Source of the DNA: Kalmanozyma brasiliensis GHG001
Taxonomy: Eukaryota; Basidiomycota; Ustilaginomycetes; Ustilaginales
NCBI RefSeq assembly: GCF_000497045.1
Contig: NW_015961988.1
Coordinates: forward strand, 434,001-498,000
Reading direction: 5' to 3'
Length of the DNA: 64,000 bases
Shown one piece after another: positions 50,151 to 61,300 of the stretch (positions are counted from its first letter, which is position 1; each line of letters begins with the position of its first letter). The notes under the pieces were generated by a model. It searched no databases and was not told the DNA's origin. It was given only the letters and a program-made list of their open reading frames with translations. Made by a program: the position numbers and the translations under genes.

Positions 50151-50629
50151 CGAGCAGATGTCGAGGGATGGACCGGCGGCCTTTGGTCCTACGCCAGGTG
50201 TTCTGTCATGGCGTGCTCGTTGCGAGGACCGTCAGCATTACCACCTGCAGGAAGAGACCAGCCGAGGTGGGGAGCAGCTTCTAAAAACGCAACACCGGAC
50301 TTTCGGAGCTAAGCTTCTTCTGGCCGTGAAGCCGTGCATGCATCTCGACAGAGAGGTGGTGGATGACGAGCAAAAGAAATCTCGAGATGTCGAATCGGCA
50401 ATTGGTTTGGGAAAGGAAAATCGCACCGGTTGTGGGGAAGAGTTCTTGGGCCGGTGGGTGAACTACAGCCTGCCAAAGGTTGAAAGTCGGTCGTCGTTCT
50501 CCACTTGTCCTCCTGATCACCCACTCGAACCATCGTCCCGACGCACCAGCTTCGCACAGCATCCGACACGGCTTGTGAACGCAAGATACCGAGCGCTGGC
50601 GACTGCTCGCGCCCCCCCCCCCCTCTCGC

Positions 50630-50653
50630 NNNNNNNNNNNNNNNNNNNNNNNN
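50630..50653. other. Assembly gap (24 N) after a poly-C run
   Basis: The bases immediately before are G followed by about twelve C, then TCTCGC. The gap length is probably nominal; it lies 45 bp before the PEX10 ATG. Confidence 0.99.
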
Positions 50654-50698
50654 CGCGCCGCATCGCATCGTCGCTCTGAGGCGACACCAACCGTCATC

Positions 50699-51988
50699 AT
50701 GGCCGACAATACTCCCTCAAGCAGCACCGCTGCTCCTCCCGCGGCATCAACATCGTCGCAACCCTCCTCGTCATGGTCGTCCGAATACCGCCCCAACCCA
50801 GCCTACAGCTTCCCGCCCGCCGCCCAACCCGAAATCGTCCGCGCCTACCAGAAGGACACGTACTACAAAGACCTCTTCACCTCGCAAGTCTCGGACGTCA
50901 TCCGCTCGCTCTTCGGTACCCGCGTCCAGCACTCGCACACATCCTCCATCTCGCTCGTCGGCGCTTTGGGGTACTACCTGCTGTCGACATCCTCGATACC
51001 GGGCATGGGCGATGGACGCGGGGGTCAGACGTTGGGTGAGGAGTACGTCAATGCGATCCCGTCCAACGCGAAGACGGGGCGGATTGTGAGTGTGACTCGC
51101 CGACTAGGGTGGGTGTTGTTGCATGTGCTGGGACCGTACTCCCTCACGAAAGCCTATGCTGCTCTGCGTCGATGGGCGGTACGAAGCAAGGAGAGGATGG
51201 ATCAAGCCGAATCGAGAGCAAGATCCCGCGCCCGTGCATTGGATAAACCCTTCGATCCAACCCCACACACCACCCGCCATCGTCGTCTGGTCAACTGGCT
51301 AGCACGCACCCTACCCGCACTGGAAAGCCTCCAATCCGCCGACGGTTGGCTCGCCTATCTTTCCGCAGCCCATCTGATGCTCTTTTATCTGGGAGGCAAG
51401 TTTTATTCGGCCGCCCAGCGTGTGGTGGGCGTGACGTATATCAGTACGTATCCGAAGCGACAGGGGTATCAACCGCCGAGCTATGAGGTGTTGGGTGTGC
51501 TGTTGGGAGTGCAGCTGGTGGTCAAGCTCATCGGTGAATTGCGGTCGAGACGATCGAAGACGGGTCAGGGGAAGGAGGAGGAGGAGATCGTCTCGGACGA
51601 GACCTCCACCGTTGTCATCGATTCAAAGGTCTTCTCTCACGCCTCACAACCACCCAAACCCCTCCCCACCTCATCTCCATCTCGGGACGAGGGAATTGTA
51701 GAGCTGCTCTACCCACACGAACCCGAAACGGACGGGGAGAAGGAAAACAACGACGTAGCAGTGGCGAAACTCAACACCTCCTCCGCAGCCAGCAACGCAA
51801 CCGCCACCCTCCAATGCACCCTATGCATGGACCAGCGAACTCCCCATCGTGGGACTAGCGCTGTGACGGAATGCGGCCATTGCTTCGATTGGAGCTGCAT
51901 CACCGCTTGGATCGCCGAGAAACCAGAATGCCCGTTGTGCAGACAACCGCTCCAGTTGAATCGCGTGCTACCGCTGTACAACTTTTGA
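50699..51988 (+). CDS. PEX10: Peroxisome biogenesis RING E3 ligase PEX10
   Basis: 429 residues. The N-terminal half matches the Pex2/Pex12 family membrane domain (AAQPEIVRAYQKDTYYKDLF, GEEYVNAIPSNAKTGRIVSV, VTRRLGWVLLHVLGPYSL, WLAYLSAAHLMLFYLGGKFY, VGVTYISTYPKRQGYQPPSY). The RING is at 373-414, starting CTLCMDQRTP and ending ECPLCRQPL. Pex10 forms the Pex2-Pex10-Pex12 retrotranslocation ligase for the receptor Pex5. One zinc ligand differs: the usual CGHxFCWSC reads CGHCFDWSC, so the fifth ligand position is Asp. The first 35 residues are Ser/Pro/Ala-rich. The N gap in its promoter does not touch the coding sequence. Confidence 0.95.
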   Translation: MADNTPSSSTAAPPAASTSSQPSSSWSSEYRPNPAYSFPPAAQPEIVRAYQKDTYYKDLFTSQVSDVIRSLFGTRVQHSHTSSISLVGALGYYLLSTSSIPGMGDGRGGQTLGEEYVNAIPSNAKTGRIVSVTRRLGWVLLHVLGPYSLTKAYAALRRWAVRSKERMDQAESRARSRARALDKPFDPTPHTTRHRRLVNWLARTLPALESLQSADGWLAYLSAAHLMLFYLGGKFYSAAQRVVGVTYISTYPKRQGYQPPSYEVLGVLLGVQLVVKLIGELRSRRSKTGQGKEEEEIVSDETSTVVIDSKVFSHASQPPKPLPTSSPSRDEGIVELLYPHEPETDGEKENNDVAVAKLNTSSAASNATATLQCTLCMDQRTPHRGTSAVTECGHCFDWSCITAWIAEKPECPLCRQPLQLNRVLPLYNF

Positions 51989-52531
51989 TCGAACCCCTCA
52001 CGCAACCCGATAAGGGCGGGATTGTACTTGTATCGAATCTCACTGATCTCAAACTTGATGAGAATGAGAAAGCTGAAACAGCAGACGATTGTGCATGCGA
52101 GACGATGGCCCGCCAGACAAGTGCTGCAAACGAGCGAAGATGGGGGGAAAGAGGGAATTGATTTCCAACAAAACAGATACGCACAGGGGGGGTGGGAAGA
52201 AGTCGGGGAGGTGAGGGAGTCGGGGGATAGTAGCTACATAGATACGGAATGAGGGTTCCATGACACAAGGGGTGGGATTCGAAAACGGGAGAACCAACCA
52301 GCCGGATCCGAGCAAAGCCAATGCGGTATTGGGGTCTCTACGGACGTCCCGGAACGACGGGACGCGTGAGCCCACCAAGTTGGAGGGGAAACATCGCGCT
52401 TTGGGCAGACCAGGCTGGGTACAACAAAAAAGACCAAGGGACCAGACCGAGGAATGGGGGGATGATGTGCAACGCAAATCAAGCGTGCAGCTCTAGGAGA
52501 GAGGAGAGGGGAAACGTCGAGATGAAGGAGG
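51989..52531. other. Convergent 3' gap PEX10 / SH3 membrane protein
   Basis: 543 bp between convergent stop codons, presumably 3' UTRs. Overlapping short frames on both strands show no family resemblance. Confidence 0.5.
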
Positions 52532-54326
52532 TTATGCGCTCTCTTCAGCGGTGACGGCGTGGCCGGCAGACGAAGTGAGGTCGTTGGCGCCAGAGAGGTT
52601 TTCACCGGAACCCGAGGTGCCGCCCTTGGTCGAGGTGACGCAGACCAATGGGAAGGCTCCCTCGCCGCCGGCCTCGGTGCGACCCAGCGCCCAGCCGTCG
52701 TCGTACAGACGCTGCACCGTCACCACGTCATCCGGCTGGAGCGTGATCTCGTCGTTGAGCGTAGCGTTGTACGGGTAGATGGCGACAACCGTCTCGCCGG
52801 GGCAGATGTCGTGCGACGAGTACTGGTCTTTGACAGCCGGAATCGTGGTTCCTCGCCCGTCGGTGCCCGTCTCGCCGGACATGGCGCTGTTGGGACGCTC
52901 CTCAGCAGAATCACGTCCCTTGGCAGCGGCAGCAGCACCGACACCAGCAGCACCACCAGCAGCCGCGAGAGAGCCGATCGCAGCAGGACCGCCAAACTTG
53001 GCATCCGTCGAGGGACGACCGAGCTCGGGCGACTTGACCATCGCCTCCTCAGACTGGATCCAGGGGCGCTCGACGTGACTCCCGTTGTTAGCAGCAGCAG
53101 CACCGTAGACGGTGTTCTTCTCAGTATCGCCCTTGTCACCGCGTCGGCGCAGGCAGAGGAGGGCAAGGAGGGCACCGAGGATCAGAGCACCGACGATGAC
53201 ACCCGCGAGGATACCGGCAAGCTCGCCCGTGCTGAACACTTTGTCGTCCGCACTGACGAGCTGCTGGCCATCGGCGGCGCTGTTGGCGCCCGAGCTGCTG
53301 CCAGAGTTGTTGCCCGAGCCGCTGCCCGAGGTGTTGGAAGCACCAGCACCGCTGTTGGTTCGCGAAGAAGCACCAGCACCGGTGCCAGTAGCAGAGGCAC
53401 CAGCGGTACCAGTGACGGTGGCCGAGTTCTCACCAGCGCTGCCCGAGGCAGTCTGGGTAGCGCCGGGCACGCCCGTGGCAACCGTGGTGGTCGGGGTGAT
53501 GCTAGCAGCGAGAGGGTGGCCCCACTGCGCGCACTGCGAGAGGTTGGTTCGCGACTCGGTGCAGCAAGGAGGAGGAGTGACGCCGCCTGCAGGGTCGCAG
53601 AAGGCGCAAAGTTGGTCGATCGAGTAGCCGAAACCGCAGCTGCCCTCGTTCTGGATGCCCGTAGCGCACGAGTTGACGTTGGTGGTGGCGAGCGAGCTGT
53701 AGTCGGTGCAGGTGTAGTAGTCGTTGGAGAGCGTGTCGGATCGAACGCTTCGCTGGAAGGTGCTGAGCTCGTCGGTGGATCGGCAGTAGGCGGTGTTGTC
53801 CACAATGTCCTCCTCGGACGCGGCGAACTGGTTGCACGTCTCCTGGCAGACAAGCGTGGGCGGTGTCTCGGCGGTGCAGCCGGACTCGAACGACGCTTCC
53901 GAGAACTGCGAGCAGAAGACCGTCTGTTGCCATTGAACCGTGACGTTGGTCGCGAGGGTGGTGTTGCACGAGAGGCCGTTCTGGATCTTGTCCGTGTAGT
54001 AGCCGTTTTGCCTGCGGGTCGAAAGAGAAAGAGCAGAAAGAGTCAGTCAGACGGTTCGTCGAAGGAGTGGTGCGGTGCATTGCCGTTACCTACGAGGTGA
54101 GGTAGTAGTGGAAGAGGGTGTCGAAGGAAGCGACATCGGTAACCGTCTCGAAGAAGTTGAACTCGCCCGACAGGTTGCTAGGCTTGACAAAGTTGTTCTG
54201 GAACGAGGGGCACATGGAACTGCCCTGGAGACTGATACATGAGTCTGATGCCGCTTGAACAGAGGCGGAGAGCAAAAGGGCGGGCGCCGCGAGGGCTGCC
54301 GCCTTGACGGCTTGTGATGTGCGCAT
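52532..54326 (-). CDS. Single-pass membrane protein with cysteine-rich ectodomain and cytoplasmic SH3 domain
   Basis: Two exons on the minus strand, 54326-54094 and 54011-52532, with an 82-nt intron (donor GTAGGT, acceptor CCGCAG) joining LFHYYLTS to QNGYYTDK. The product has 570 residues. A signal peptide (to about residue 25, SVQA|ASD) leads into a Cys-rich extracellular region (about 30-240) with N-glycosylation sites. A Ser/Thr/Gly-rich stalk, one transmembrane segment at about 339-363 (ELAGILAGVIVGALILGALL) and the stop-transfer RRRGDKGD follow. The cytoplasmic part carries an Ala-rich linker and an SH3 domain at about 481-538 (AIYPYNATLNDEITL, DDGWALGRT). The topology is that of a surface receptor or sensor such as Fus1. 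The ligand is unknown. Confidence 0.85.
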
Positions 54327-55411
54327 GGTAGCTATATGTGATACGTAGTTGGAGATGGAGATGTGGGATGAAGTGACTTGGCAGCAGAAGCGTTCAAAGT
54401 CACGGTTGGCGTCGGGTGTGTGTGATGTGCGTAAGAGGCGATGTGCGTAGAGAAGATGCTGGAATCAAAGGGAGTGTAGAGAGGTAGAGAGAGAGCAAGA
54501 AAAGACCGTTTGTTTCGAGTATCGATACAGCTGAGAGCGGTGGCTTTGCTGAAAGGAGAGTCGAAGTTGTAGGAGTGATACTGTCGATGCGATCGACAAG
54601 CCGATACGGAGAGCTGGGTTGGGGAAGGGATAGGGTGGATAGAGAGGAGAGGGAGAGGCGTTGGTGATGATGGTGGAAGGGGATCAAGATGGTGTCGAAG
54701 AGGTCCAAATCGAAAAAGGCTGACCGACGAACACGAGGGCGCGGCGATGGGGATGGGAGACGCGAGATGGTCGAACCTTGATGCGGGCGAGAGCTGTGTG
54801 ACACAGGGGCGACGGTGCAGATCGCGGTGATGTGATGGGGTCGGCCAGCAGCTCGGCGGTATGGCAGGATTCGCGCTAAGTTGAGCTAGCTCGGAGGAGA
54901 TGGATGGCGAGACAGGTGGGAGCTGCAGGGATCGACGAGCGGAGCGGAGAGGAGGACCAAGACGATGAGGAGGAGGACGAGGCAAGAGCGGAGGGAGGCA
55001 CGAGTGATATGCAGTCTGCTCGAGTACACCGAGGGGGGGTGCCTCGAACTAGAGTACGCTGTCCATCAGCGCGCCACTATTGCAGACATGAAGAGGCAGG
55101 CTATGGCGACTGGGTAGTTTCTTTGTCGGCCATTGAATTGACAGACACACGAGGGAGCCATTGACTGATCTGCAGCCACAAGGTCGCCACAAAGGAGGAG
55201 CGGGAAGAAGGAGACCTGGCCGAGAGGCATGCATGCCGAAAAACCACAAAGCTTTGAAGCAGGGTGGGCAACCGAACCATGCAACCCTGGCTCTTTTGCC
55301 CACGCCTCCGGCTCGCTACCTCGAGGTGATTGGCAATTTGGGCTGGAAACGAGCGACAGGAACAAGGGTCGGCTGTCACCAAGCGAAGGCGACAAGTATT
55401 GATTGCTTTGC

Positions 55412-55431
55412 AGGCGAGGCGAGGCGAGGCG
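55412..55431. repeat. (AGGCG)4 microsatellite
   Basis: Four perfect AGGCG units in the non-coding region. Confidence 0.9.
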
Positions 55432-56153
55432 AGATGCAGACACAGCGACGCCGCTTGCTCTTGCTTTTGCTCTCCTGCCCGCTCTGAAACATGCACTCAC
55501 ACAGACAAACACTTTTTTTTCCCTCGCTTCTTGGCTGCGTTTGAATTTTGAGTTGCTCGCTGGTGCGCTGTCTGTTTGAATTCGAGCCCTTTTTTTGCGC
55601 TTTGTGTCTGATCTTCCCGTGGCAGAGCCGAACCTTTGTCCGCCTTCCGAGCAAAAGAGAGGCGATGGCGAGTCACGGATGGTGTCGAGGCAGCCGTTTC
55701 CAAAGCTTCTTAGCTTCAGAGGATGATGGGAATCGCTCGTCACCCAGCGAGCAGACTGCAGACAAGCTGCTGGCTCTTCGAGTTAGACTGGGAGCCAGAG
55801 ACTGTCCAGGTAGCTGCGCAGCAGTCTGAGCGCATAGTATGGCTGCTAAACGACAGCGCACATGGCCGTAGTCCAGCCGGTTCTCGTCGAGTGTCGAGGT
55901 GTCGAGGTGAGTGACGAGCAACGAGAGGCAGATGGTCTCGGCGCTGCCAAGCGGCTCGGACGCGACCACTCGAACATCGCCATTTTGAGGCGGAATACCA
56001 GTCTAGTGTCCAACTCGGCGTTCGGCGTCGCCTGCATGTCGTGTCCGGAACGCATATCGAGACGCCAGTCTCGCCCCGCGTCATTCAGCCTTGACAGCCA
56101 GGTTCAGGATGGCACTTGTACCACTGGCATGCGCTCGCACTGGATCGCTGACT

Positions 56154-56181
56154 GCTGCGTGCTGCGTGCTGCGTGCTGCGT
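56154..56181. repeat. (GCTGCGT)4 heptamer repeat
   Basis: Four perfect tandem copies of the heptamer GCTGCGT. Confidence 0.95.
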
Positions 56182-58362
56182 CGTTGTTTGACTTCGCGCG
56201 TGGTTGCTGTTCTTAAATCTCCTCTCCAAAGCGCGAAACTACGGTCGCCGTGAAGATCGTTTTGGCATGAGACAACCGAGCAGCTCTGCTGAGCGTCGTT
56301 TGACAGTCGAGCCTTTGCGCTGCGTCTGCTCGCTGCACCGACGGCACGGCTACGCAGAGCAAGAGGCCGCCGACGCCATCTAGGCTGCTCGACGCGCGTC
56401 TCGGCCTTGTTGCCAGAATGCTGCTTGCATACGGCGCGTTCAGAAGGACCCACAGATTGGACCCTTGAATGCCGTTTGCTGGCCTGCAACCGCCTCGAAA
56501 CCGCGGCCCTCTCTTGCCCCCCCAGCGAGACGGTTCGCCTCAGTCATTTGAGCTCCTTCTTTGCCATGCACTTCGTCGATCCAGAAGCATGATCTGCCGT
56601 CTCGTTGTCATGCCAGAGGTGCTCTGTTCCCGAGAAGCTCCTGTCCTGATGCCTGAAATGGAAGCATCGCCATTCATTGGACATAGGTGGTGGTAAAGGT
56701 GCCAGTCGCGCATGTAGGGCGTCGAAAGTCACCAGCTCGCTCGACGAGGCAGCAGCGGGCAGCATCGCCTGTTCTTTATCATTTTGTGGCCATCTTTTTG
56801 GCTCGCCTTTTCAGTACTAATAAAAACAGACCGAGTAATGCCTGGACCTGGCGCTGTCCACCGCAGTGCGCTACCTCCCATCACTTTTGGTGGATGACCG
56901 ACCGTCTAGCCTCCCAACAGCAGTACTGCGACCCTACTGAAGCCCGAGGAATACCAAGCGCCGGTCAACAGCTTGACACGGGCGCACCGCTATCCCAGGA
57001 AGTCAACGCTGCAGCCACAACGAGAGGCTGGATTTTTCATTCTAAAATGTCAGACCTCAATTCCAACATTTTGAGATTTTTTCTTCAGCTCGCGCGCCGA
57101 AGCAAGTCATCGATCACTACCTTGCCTTGACCAAGGCGACACGAGGAGCCAATTTGACCGTGCACCTGCAGGCTGGCTCTGTTCATCGTTGTCAGAACGA
57201 GACAGATCTCGGCGGCAAATGACTGCGAGATCCTTCAACTACGCTGTCAGTGACTTCCCAAAGGTATGCGCAGAGGCAGTCCAAGCGATACGGCGCGTGT
57301 CGTGTACAGTGGCTCAGCTTCAGCGACTCTCCGTGTCTTCCAAGCCAGGCAGAGACGAGGCTCGAAGCAAGCCAGGGTTTACTGCTCAGCTCTTCGCATC
57401 GCTTGACTGAGCCTTGTTTGCTTGCCCTCTGCAAAAGGCAGCCGGCTCCTCGCCTGTCCTTCTCGCACCCTTCACCAGGATACTGGCGCTGCAGCCACAA
57501 AATTGTTTTCCCTCGAATATTGCCGCTGGCGCTCTGACCACTTTCGAGCTTGCACTTCGCACCAACCAGAGAGAGAGAAGCTCGAATCTGGCTCAGTCAC
57601 GCCTCTGCTCGATTTCTTCTCCCTTTGACTGCTGCGCTGCCTTCTCAGGCTTTTTCAAAAAGCGTGGTTTTCGATCGCACATCCTTGCTCTGGCTCTCGC
57701 CCTCCGCTCTGTGTCGTCTTCCAACGCTGCCTTTTGTTTTCTGATGACTTTCTGAATTGAGCTGCCCTTCTCTCTTTCTAAGTCACGCTTCCGCTCTGCA
57801 TTGTCCTAAAACGGCACAGCCCACCGACTAACCTTCCACCTTGTCGTTGTCGTCGTCGTCACCATCCTCATCCGTCTTCCGCATCCCTTTCCCCACCCTT
57901 CTTTCTCCACAGGCAGCATATACCGCACCTGCTCGGGTCTCTGCTAGTTCGATTGCGCTAGTCTCGCACCACCGTATCTCCCACACAGAGGCTTTCTCGA
58001 CTTCATTTCAACCTCATCGAGACGATATTCGATACCTCTTCCTCCCGCATTTTTGCGCACAGGCTTCTTCTGTTCGCACCGTCACCACCACTTCTTGGTC
58101 CTTCGCCAACGATCTCGCAGCTGCTCAGCAAATCAGGAGGTCGACGTCTCCAACCAACCCCCATACGGCAGCCAAACTCTCCCGACCAGTGGTCCGTGCA
58201 GCATTCCGACTGTCATCTGAGAGTCCGCATCCAACCGCAGATAGAGGCTCAAGCGACTCCGAGCCCGCTCCATCCCGCTCTGCCAGCTGAGCAGACATAT
58301 CTTACCGCACACCCTTCATCCCGCTCACGATAGAAGGCTGAGTTCAGTCTACGACACACACC

Positions 58363-61300
58363 ATGGACCCGCATCTCGACCCGTCGACCGCCATGGTCGA
58401 TCCCAACATGGACAAAAATGCCGCCCCCATGGAGGTGGAGGAGCCCGTCTCTGTACATGACGCCAAGGCATTCGCCGAGAAGCATCTCGCCGATCTCGGC
58501 CAAGAGGAGGAAGCCTTCGCCGTCTGCACATGGAAGGTCAAGGGGTGGCGCACACTAGACAAACGACTCACCGGCCCAGAGTTCGAGTGCGGCGGTCATC
58601 GATGGCGCATCCTCCTGTTCCCCTTTGGCAATTCCAATGGCCAGCCCAACGACATGGTTTCGGTCTACCTTGACTACGCGGATCCCAAGGGCAGTCCCGA
58701 GGGCTGGCACGTCTGCGCACAGTTCGCCCTCGTCATCTCGAATCCACAGGACCCCACCATCTTCTCTACAAGTCAAGCACACCACCGCTTCACTGCAGAG
58801 GAGATGGACTGGGGCTTCACCCGCTTCAACGAGCTCCGAAAGCTCGCTGTGCCCACTGACGGCCGAAGCCGGCCCATCATCGAGAACGACTGCGCCGATG
58901 TCACTGCCTATGTGCGCGTCCTCAAGGATCCCACCGGTGTTCTTTGGCACAACTTTATCAACTACGACTCGAAGAAGGAGACCGGCTACGTGGGCCTGAA
59001 GAATCAGGGTGCCACTTGCTACATGAACTCGCTCCTCCAGTCGCTGTTCTGCACACATTACTTCCGTAAGGCCGTCTATCAAATACCCACCGAAGGCGAC
59101 ATCCCCTCCGAAAGCGTTGCATTGGCGTTGCAACGCGTCTTCTACCTGCTCCAAACATCAGAGCAGCCCGTCGGCACCAACGAGCTGACCAAATCGTTCG
59201 GCTGGAAATCGCTCGACAGCTTCCTCCAGCACGACGTGCAGGAGTTCAACCGTGTCCTGCAGGAGAAGCTCGAGACCAAGATGAAAGGTACCGCTGCGGA
59301 TGGCGCCATCACGAGACTATTCGTCGGCAAGATGAAGTCATACCTCCGATGTGTCAACGTCGACTACGAGTCGTCGCGCTCTGAGGAGTTCTACGATATC
59401 CAGCTCAACGTCAAGGGCATGAACACCCTAGCCGACTCGTTCCGCGACTACGTGCAGACCGAAATGCTCGAAGGCGACAACAAGTACCACGCCGAGGGGT
59501 ACGGTCTCCAAGATGCGAAGAAGGGTGTCATCTTCGAGAACTTCCCACCGGTGCTCCATATGCAGCTCAAGCGGTTCGAGTACGACATCGAGAAGGACTC
59601 GATGGTCAAGATCAACGACCGCCACGAGTTCCCGCTCGAGATCGATCTCGCCGACTACCTCGACAAGGAGTCACCCGTCAGCAAGGAGGACTGGAAGTAC
59701 AAGCTGCACGGCGTTCTCGTCCACTCGGGCGACTTGCACGGCGGCCACTACTTTGCGCTGCTCAAGCCGGAAAAGAATAGCAATTGGTTCAAGTTCGACG
59801 ACGACCGCGTCACGCCCGTGACCGAGAAGGAGGTGCTCGAGGACAACTACGGAGGCGAGATCCCCAACGGCCACCCGGCAGGGCAGATTGGCGCCCGTGC
59901 TCCCGTGCGGGCTATGAAGCGTTTCACCAACGCATACATGCTGGTGTACGTGCGCGAGCGCGATATTGACGAGGTCCTCAAGCCCATGGCACCAGAAGAC
60001 ACGCCAGTGCACCTGCGTCAGCGACTCGAGGACGAGCGTCTCCAGATGGAGGCACGCAAACGCGAGCGCGAGGAGCAGCACCTCTACCTCACCGTCAAGC
60101 TGATCACCGAAGACACCTTCCGCGGCCATCAAGGCTTCGATCTGGCCACCTTCGAGGAGCGCAACCTCCCTGCCACCGACCTGCCAACGTTCCGCGTGCT
60201 CAAGAACGAGTTGTATCTCAACTTCAAGTCACGCATCGCAGCGCAGTACAACCTGTCCGAGGATCAGCTCCGCATGTGGGTGCTGGTCAACCGTCAGAAC
60301 AAGACGGTGCGACCCGATACCGTCGTGCCCGAGAACGACCCCAATCTCACGCTCGAGACGGTGCGCGACCGCATGGCATCGCGCCAGCACGATCTGCGCC
60401 TCTTCCTCGAGGTGGTCAACGGCGAAATTCCCAACACGGAAGCCAACCCGTCGATGATGATCTTCCTCAAATACTTCGACACGTCGAGGCAGACATTGCT
60501 GGGAGTCTCGCGCGTCTACGTCCAGCGCCACATGAAGGTGGGCGATCTGGCGCCGACCATCAACGAGCTCATGCGCTGGCCACCAGCGACGCAGGTCAAG
60601 CTCTTTGAGGAGATCAAGCCGGGCATGATCGAGCAGATGAAGCCCAAGGCCACCTTTTCGCAGAGCGAGATCCAGGACGGCGACGTGATCTGCTTCCAGA
60701 TCGAGCTGTCGGAGAAGGACGCGCACGACTACGAGTCGCAGTCGCTCTACTCGAATCCGATCCAGTTCTACGACTTTTTGCAGAACCAGATCAAGGTGCT
60801 GTTCAAGCCGCGCTTCGAGGACGTCGACTACAAGGCCGAGTTCGAGCTGACGCTGAGCAAGAAGATGACGTACGACATGATGGCGGCCAAAGCGGGCGAG
60901 CGACTCAAGCACGATCCGTTCAAGCTTCGCTTCACCACGGGCAACGGGCCGAACGGAACGCCCAAGACGGTGCTCAAGCGCACGGCCAACCAGACGGTCA
61001 ACGAGATTGTGTCGCCGAGCTACATCCAGGGTCAAGCGTCGTTGTTGTACTACGAGCTGCTCGATGTGAGCATCATCGAGCTCGAGACGAAGCGCAACTT
61101 GAAGATCTACTGGACGGGGGCGAACAACAAGGAGGATTCGGTGCACCAGTTCCTGCTTCCCAAGACGTCGACGATTGCGGAGGTGAACGAGCAGTTGGCG
61201 CGCCAGGTGAAGTTGACGCCGAACGGCAGCGGCAAGGTTCGACTGTTCGAGGCGATCCACAACGGGCGTCAGCAGCGCGAGTTCCTGGGCGTCGAGATGA

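Larger units (their letters stand above)
50075..50698. promoter_or_regulatory. Divergent promoter HBN1 / PEX10, with assembly gap
   Basis: 624 bp including a 24-base run of N (50630-50653) directly after a poly-C tract. No gene is seen on either side of the gap. Confidence 0.6.
54327..58362. other. 4-kb region without a supported gene between the SH3 protein and UBP15
   Basis: Open frames occur on both strands but overlap one another, are Arg/Ser/Cys-rich and resemble nothing known. AT-rich patches stand out at about 55500-55620 and 57030-57085. Short tandem repeats occur at 55412-55431 and 56154-56181. The last 500 bp before UBP15 is pyrimidine-rich leader; its long open frame there begins with a non-ATG codon. 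Confidence 0.5.

Noticed and set aside
52559..54100. 513-codon open frame antisense to the SH3 membrane protein
   Set aside because: It mirrors the Ala/Gly/Ser-rich codons of the real gene, spans its intron, has an Arg/Val-rich translation and no domain. The minus strand has signal peptide, TM and SH3.
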